NCBI RefSeq assembly: GCF_030167915.1
Contig: NZ_JARGNB010000002.1
Coordinates: forward strand, 744,001-808,000
DNA: 64,000 bases
Direction of reading: 5' to 3'
Origin: Aquabacterium humicola
GTDB lineage: Bacteria > Pseudomonadota > Gammaproteobacteria > Burkholderiales > Burkholderiaceae_C
Within the stretch, counting starts at the first letter, position 1, and each line of letters begins with the position of its first letter. Of the stretch, positions 61,664-64,000 are shown one piece after another. Below the pieces are notes generated by a model that saw nothing but the letters and a program-made list of their open reading frames with translations, had not been told where the DNA came from and searched no databases. The position numbers were made by a program, and so were the translations under genes.

Positions 61664-62623
61664 ATGCGTCGCGACATGTTCTTGAAGTCGATGGCTGCAC
61701 TGGCCGCGGCCGGCATGCTGCCGTTGTCCGCCCGCGCATCGGCGAACCTGAAGATGATGATCCCGGCCAACCCGGGCGGCGGCTGGGACACCACCGGCCG
61801 TGCGCTGGGCAAGGCGCTGCAGGACGCGGGCGTCGCGTCGTCGGTGAACTACGACAACAAGGGCGGCGCCGCGGGCGCGATCGGCCTGGCGCAGTTCGTC
61901 AACGGCAGCAAGGGCGATCCGAACGCGCTGATGGTGATGGGTGCGGTGATGCTCGGCGGCATCATCACCGGCAAGCCGCCGGTGACGCTGTCGCAGGCCA
62001 CGCCGCTGGCGCGCCTGACCAGCGAGTACAACGTCTTCGTGCTGCCGGCGAACTCGCCGTACAAGACGATGAAGGACGTCGTCGAGCAGATGAAGAAGGA
62101 CCCCGGCAGCATCAAGTGGGGCGGCGGCTCGCGGGGTTCCACCGAGCACATCGCCGCAGCGATGATTGCGCGCGAAGTGGGCGTCGATCCGTCGAAGATC
62201 AATTACGTCGCGTTCCGGGGGGGCGGTGAGGCGACCGCGGCCATCCTGGGCGGCAACGTGTCGATCGGCGGCAGCGGCTACAGCGAGTTCGCCGAGTACA
62301 TCAGCGCCGGCAAGATGCGCGCGGTGGCGGTCACCTCCGACAAGCGGCTGAAGGGCATCGACGTGCCGACGCTGAAGGAGCAGGGCATCAACGTCGTCAT
62401 CGGCAACTGGCGCGGCGTCTATGGCGCCCCCGGCATCAATGCCGAGCAGCGCAAGGCACTGACCGAGATGATCGTCAAGGCCACGAAGAGCAAGGCCTGG
62501 TCCGAGGCGATGGAGAAGAACGCCTGGACCGCCGCGCTGATGACGGGACCGGAGTTCGACAAGTTCGTCGACGACGAATTCGCGAGCCTGCGCGCCGTGA
62601 TGGTCAAGTCCGGGATGATCTGA
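61664..62623 (+). CDS. tctC: Tripartite tricarboxylate transporter substrate-binding protein TctC
   Basis: TctC family (Bug) periplasmic receptor for carboxylates. The product (319 residues) has a signal peptide ending about ARA|SAN near residue 26. The family features are MMIPANPGGGWDTTGRALG (ligand-loop region), NKGGAAGAIGLAQF, the WGGGSRGSTEHIAAAMIA stretch and GVYGAPGINAEQRKAL. AAGGAGA at 61649-61655 supports ATG 61664. The stop shares one base with the tctB start. The ligand cannot be identified from sequence. Confidence 0.93.
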   Translation: MRRDMFLKSMAALAAAGMLPLSARASANLKMMIPANPGGGWDTTGRALGKALQDAGVASSVNYDNKGGAAGAIGLAQFVNGSKGDPNALMVMGAVMLGGIITGKPPVTLSQATPLARLTSEYNVFVLPANSPYKTMKDVVEQMKKDPGSIKWGGGSRGSTEHIAAAMIAREVGVDPSKINYVAFRGGGEATAAILGGNVSIGGSGYSEFAEYISAGKMRAVAVTSDKRLKGIDVPTLKEQGINVVIGNWRGVYGAPGINAEQRKALTEMIVKATKSKAWSEAMEKNAWTAALMTGPEFDKFVDDEFASLRAVMVKSGMI

Positions 62624-63114
62624 TGAAGACCCAGGTGCTGGTCGGCGCCGGCGTGCTCGGTCTCGGCGCGCTGCTCGCCGCCGGCGCCGTCGGCATCTCG
62701 AGCGACGCCGGTTATGCCGGCGTCGGTCCCAACTTCCTGCCTTGGCTCGTGGCCGCCTGCATGCTGCTGTGCGGCTGTCTGCTGCTGCGCGAGGCGCTGA
62801 GCGGCGGCTTCCGCCAGCTCGACGAGGTGGAGGGCGCCGAACGCGGCGACTGGCCGGCCTTCGTCTGGGTCTCGGCCGGCATCCTGGCCAACGCGGCGCT
62901 GATCACGACGATCGGCTTCATCCTCAGCTGCGTGCTGTGCTTCGTGCTGGCGGTGCGCGGCTTCAAGACGGCCGAGGGCCGGCTCGACCTGAGCTTGCGC
63001 GCCTGGCTGGCCGACGCGGCGATCGGCGCCGCGATCTCGGCGCCGGTCTACTGGATGTTCACCAAGGCACTGGCGATCAACCTGCCGGGCCTCACCGCCA
63101 CGGGCTGGCTCTGA
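62623..63114 (+). CDS. tctB: Tripartite tricarboxylate transporter small membrane subunit TctB
   Basis: TctB is the poorly conserved small membrane component of the TTT system. The 163-residue product has four predicted membrane helices. The first is near [18 protein letters not shown], the second near [18 protein letters not shown], the third near [20 protein letters not shown] and the last near [13 protein letters not shown]. It is identified mainly by size, topology and position between tctC and tctA. Confidence 0.9.
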   Translation: MKTQVLVGAGVLGLGALLAAGAVGISSDAGYAGVGPNFLPWLVAACMLLCGCLLLREALSGGFRQLDEVEGAERGDWPAFVWVSAGILANAALITTIGFILSCVLCFVLAVRGFKTAEGRLDLSLRAWLADAAIGAAISAPVYWMFTKALAINLPGLTATGWL

Positions 63115-63130
63115 CACCGACGGCACGGAC

Positions 63131-64000
63131 ATGGAAATCTGGAATCAGTTGCTGCAGGGCTTCATGACCGCCGGCACGCCGGTGAACCTGCTGTGGGCGC
63201 TCGTCGGCTGCACCATCGGCACGGCGGTCGGCGTGCTGCCCGGCATCGGGCCGGCCACGGCGGTCGCGATGCTGCTGCCGATCACGCTGAAGGTCGACCC
63301 GACGGCGTCGATGATCTTCTTCGCCGGCATCTACTACGGCGCGATGTACGGCGGCTCGACGACCTCGATCCTGCTGAACACGCCCGGCGAGGCCGGCTCG
63401 ATGGTCACCGCGATGGAAGGCAACAAGATGGCCAAGAGCGGCCGTGCCGGCGCTGCGCTGGCCACGGCCGCCATCGGCTCCTTCGTCGCCGGCACCATCG
63501 CCACGGTGCTGGTCACCTTGTTCGCCCCGGTGGTCGCCGAGTTCGCGGTCAAGCTCGGGCCGCCCGAGTACTTCATGCTGATGGTGCTGGCCTTCTGCAC
63601 GGTCAGCGCCGTGCTCGGCGGCAGCACGCTGCGCGGTCTGACGGCGCTGTTCGTCGGCCTGGCGATGGGCCTGGTGGGCATCGACCAGATCACCGGCCAG
63701 GCGCGCTACACCGGCGGCGTGCCCGAGCTGATGGACGGGCTCGAAGTGGTGCTGATCGCGGTGGGCCTGTTCGCCGTCGCCGAGGCGCTGTATGCGGTGC
63801 TGTACCAGGGCCGCGAGGTCGAGACGCAGAACCGCATGAGCAAGGTGCACATGACGGCGGCCGAATGGCGCCGCTCGTGGCCGGCCTGGCTGCGCGCGAC
63901 CTTCATCGGCTTCCCGTTCGGCACCATTCCCGCCGGCGGCAGCGAGATCCCGACCTTCCTCAGCTACGCGACGGAGAAGAAGCTGTCCAAGCACAAGGAA
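63131..64000 (+). CDS. tctA: Tripartite tricarboxylate transporter large membrane subunit TctA (partial)
   Basis: Open reading frame from ATG 63131 to the window edge with no stop; 290 codons are visible of about 500 expected. It is the large membrane subunit that forms the transport path. Family signatures are [38 protein letters not shown] and [20 protein letters not shown], with many membrane helices. It starts 16 bases after tctB. The right end continues beyond the window. Confidence 0.93.
   Translation, partial: MEIWNQLLQGFMTAGTPVNLLWALVGCTIGTAVGVLPGIGPATAVAMLLPITLKVDPTASMIFFAGIYYGAMYGGSTTSILLNTPGEAGSMVTAMEGNKMAKSGRAGAALATAAIGSFVAGTIATVLVTLFAPVVAEFAVKLGPPEYFMLMVLAFCTVSAVLGGSTLRGLTALFVGLAMGLVGIDQITGQARYTGGVPELMDGLEVVLIAVGLFAVAEALYAVLYQGREVETQNRMSKVHMTAAEWRRSWPAWLRATFIGFPFGTIPAGGSEIPTFLSYATEKKLSKHKE

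Overview
This window is GC-rich chromosomal DNA whose gene order and protein sequences fit a betaproteobacterium of the order Burkholderiales, probably near the Rubrivivax/Leptothrix/Methylibium group (family-level placement is inference). Supporting marks are scpB-rluB-ndk-rlmN-pilW-rodZ-ispG-hisS-yfgM-bamB-der-hfq-hflX-hflKC-hisZ-purA in one run, HisZ (the short-HisG partner), priB between rpsF and rpsR, and a betaproteobacterial-style LexA box. I see no insertion sequence, prophage, CRISPR array or pseudogene. Almost everything is core genome, densely packed with ATGA/GTGA overlaps.

Layout. 0.15-19.6 kb (+): chromosome condensation, ribosome modification, type IV pilus/cell shape, isoprenoid, tRNA charging, outer-membrane assembly (BamB), GTPases (Der, HflX), Hfq, the HflKC membrane complex, histidine and purine synthesis. 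19.7-22.1 kb: tRNA-Leu(CAG) on the minus strand and RNase R on the plus strand, the latter starting directly at its first cold-shock domain. 22.2-26.4 kb (-): NAD(P)H-hydrate repair, a DadA-type oxidoreductase and an amidase. 26.6-41.7 kb (+): the translation-to-envelope superoperon rpsB-tsf-pyrH-frr-uppS-cdsA-dxr-rseP-bamA-skp-lpxD-fabZ-lpxA-lpxB-rnhB-trmH-like. 41.7-47.3 kb: PEP synthase with its divergent regulator PpsR, then a sodium:solute symporter. 47.4-51.8 kb (+): rpsF-priB-rpsR-rplI, dnaB and a PA0069-type radical SAM gene carrying a LexA box against its start codon. 51.8-61.5 kb (-): a receiver-TPR response regulator, the grpE-dnaK-dnaJ heat-shock genes with a sigma-32 promoter, an Hsp15-like protein, a TctD/TctE-type two-component system and a binding-protein/rhodanese fusion. 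61.7 kb to the end (+): tctC-tctB-tctA, with tctA cut off by the window edge.

The least ordinary material is at the right end. There a two-component system, a periplasmic binding protein fused to a rhodanese domain and a divergent tripartite tricarboxylate transporter form one neighbourhood, with phased direct repeats in front of tctC. Other points worth checking are the SOS-box-controlled, probably leaderless radical SAM gene, a perfect inverted repeat ending at the hfq Shine-Dalgarno, the rpsB promoter embedded in the first codons of the divergent amidase, and DnaA-box-like sequences before dnaB.
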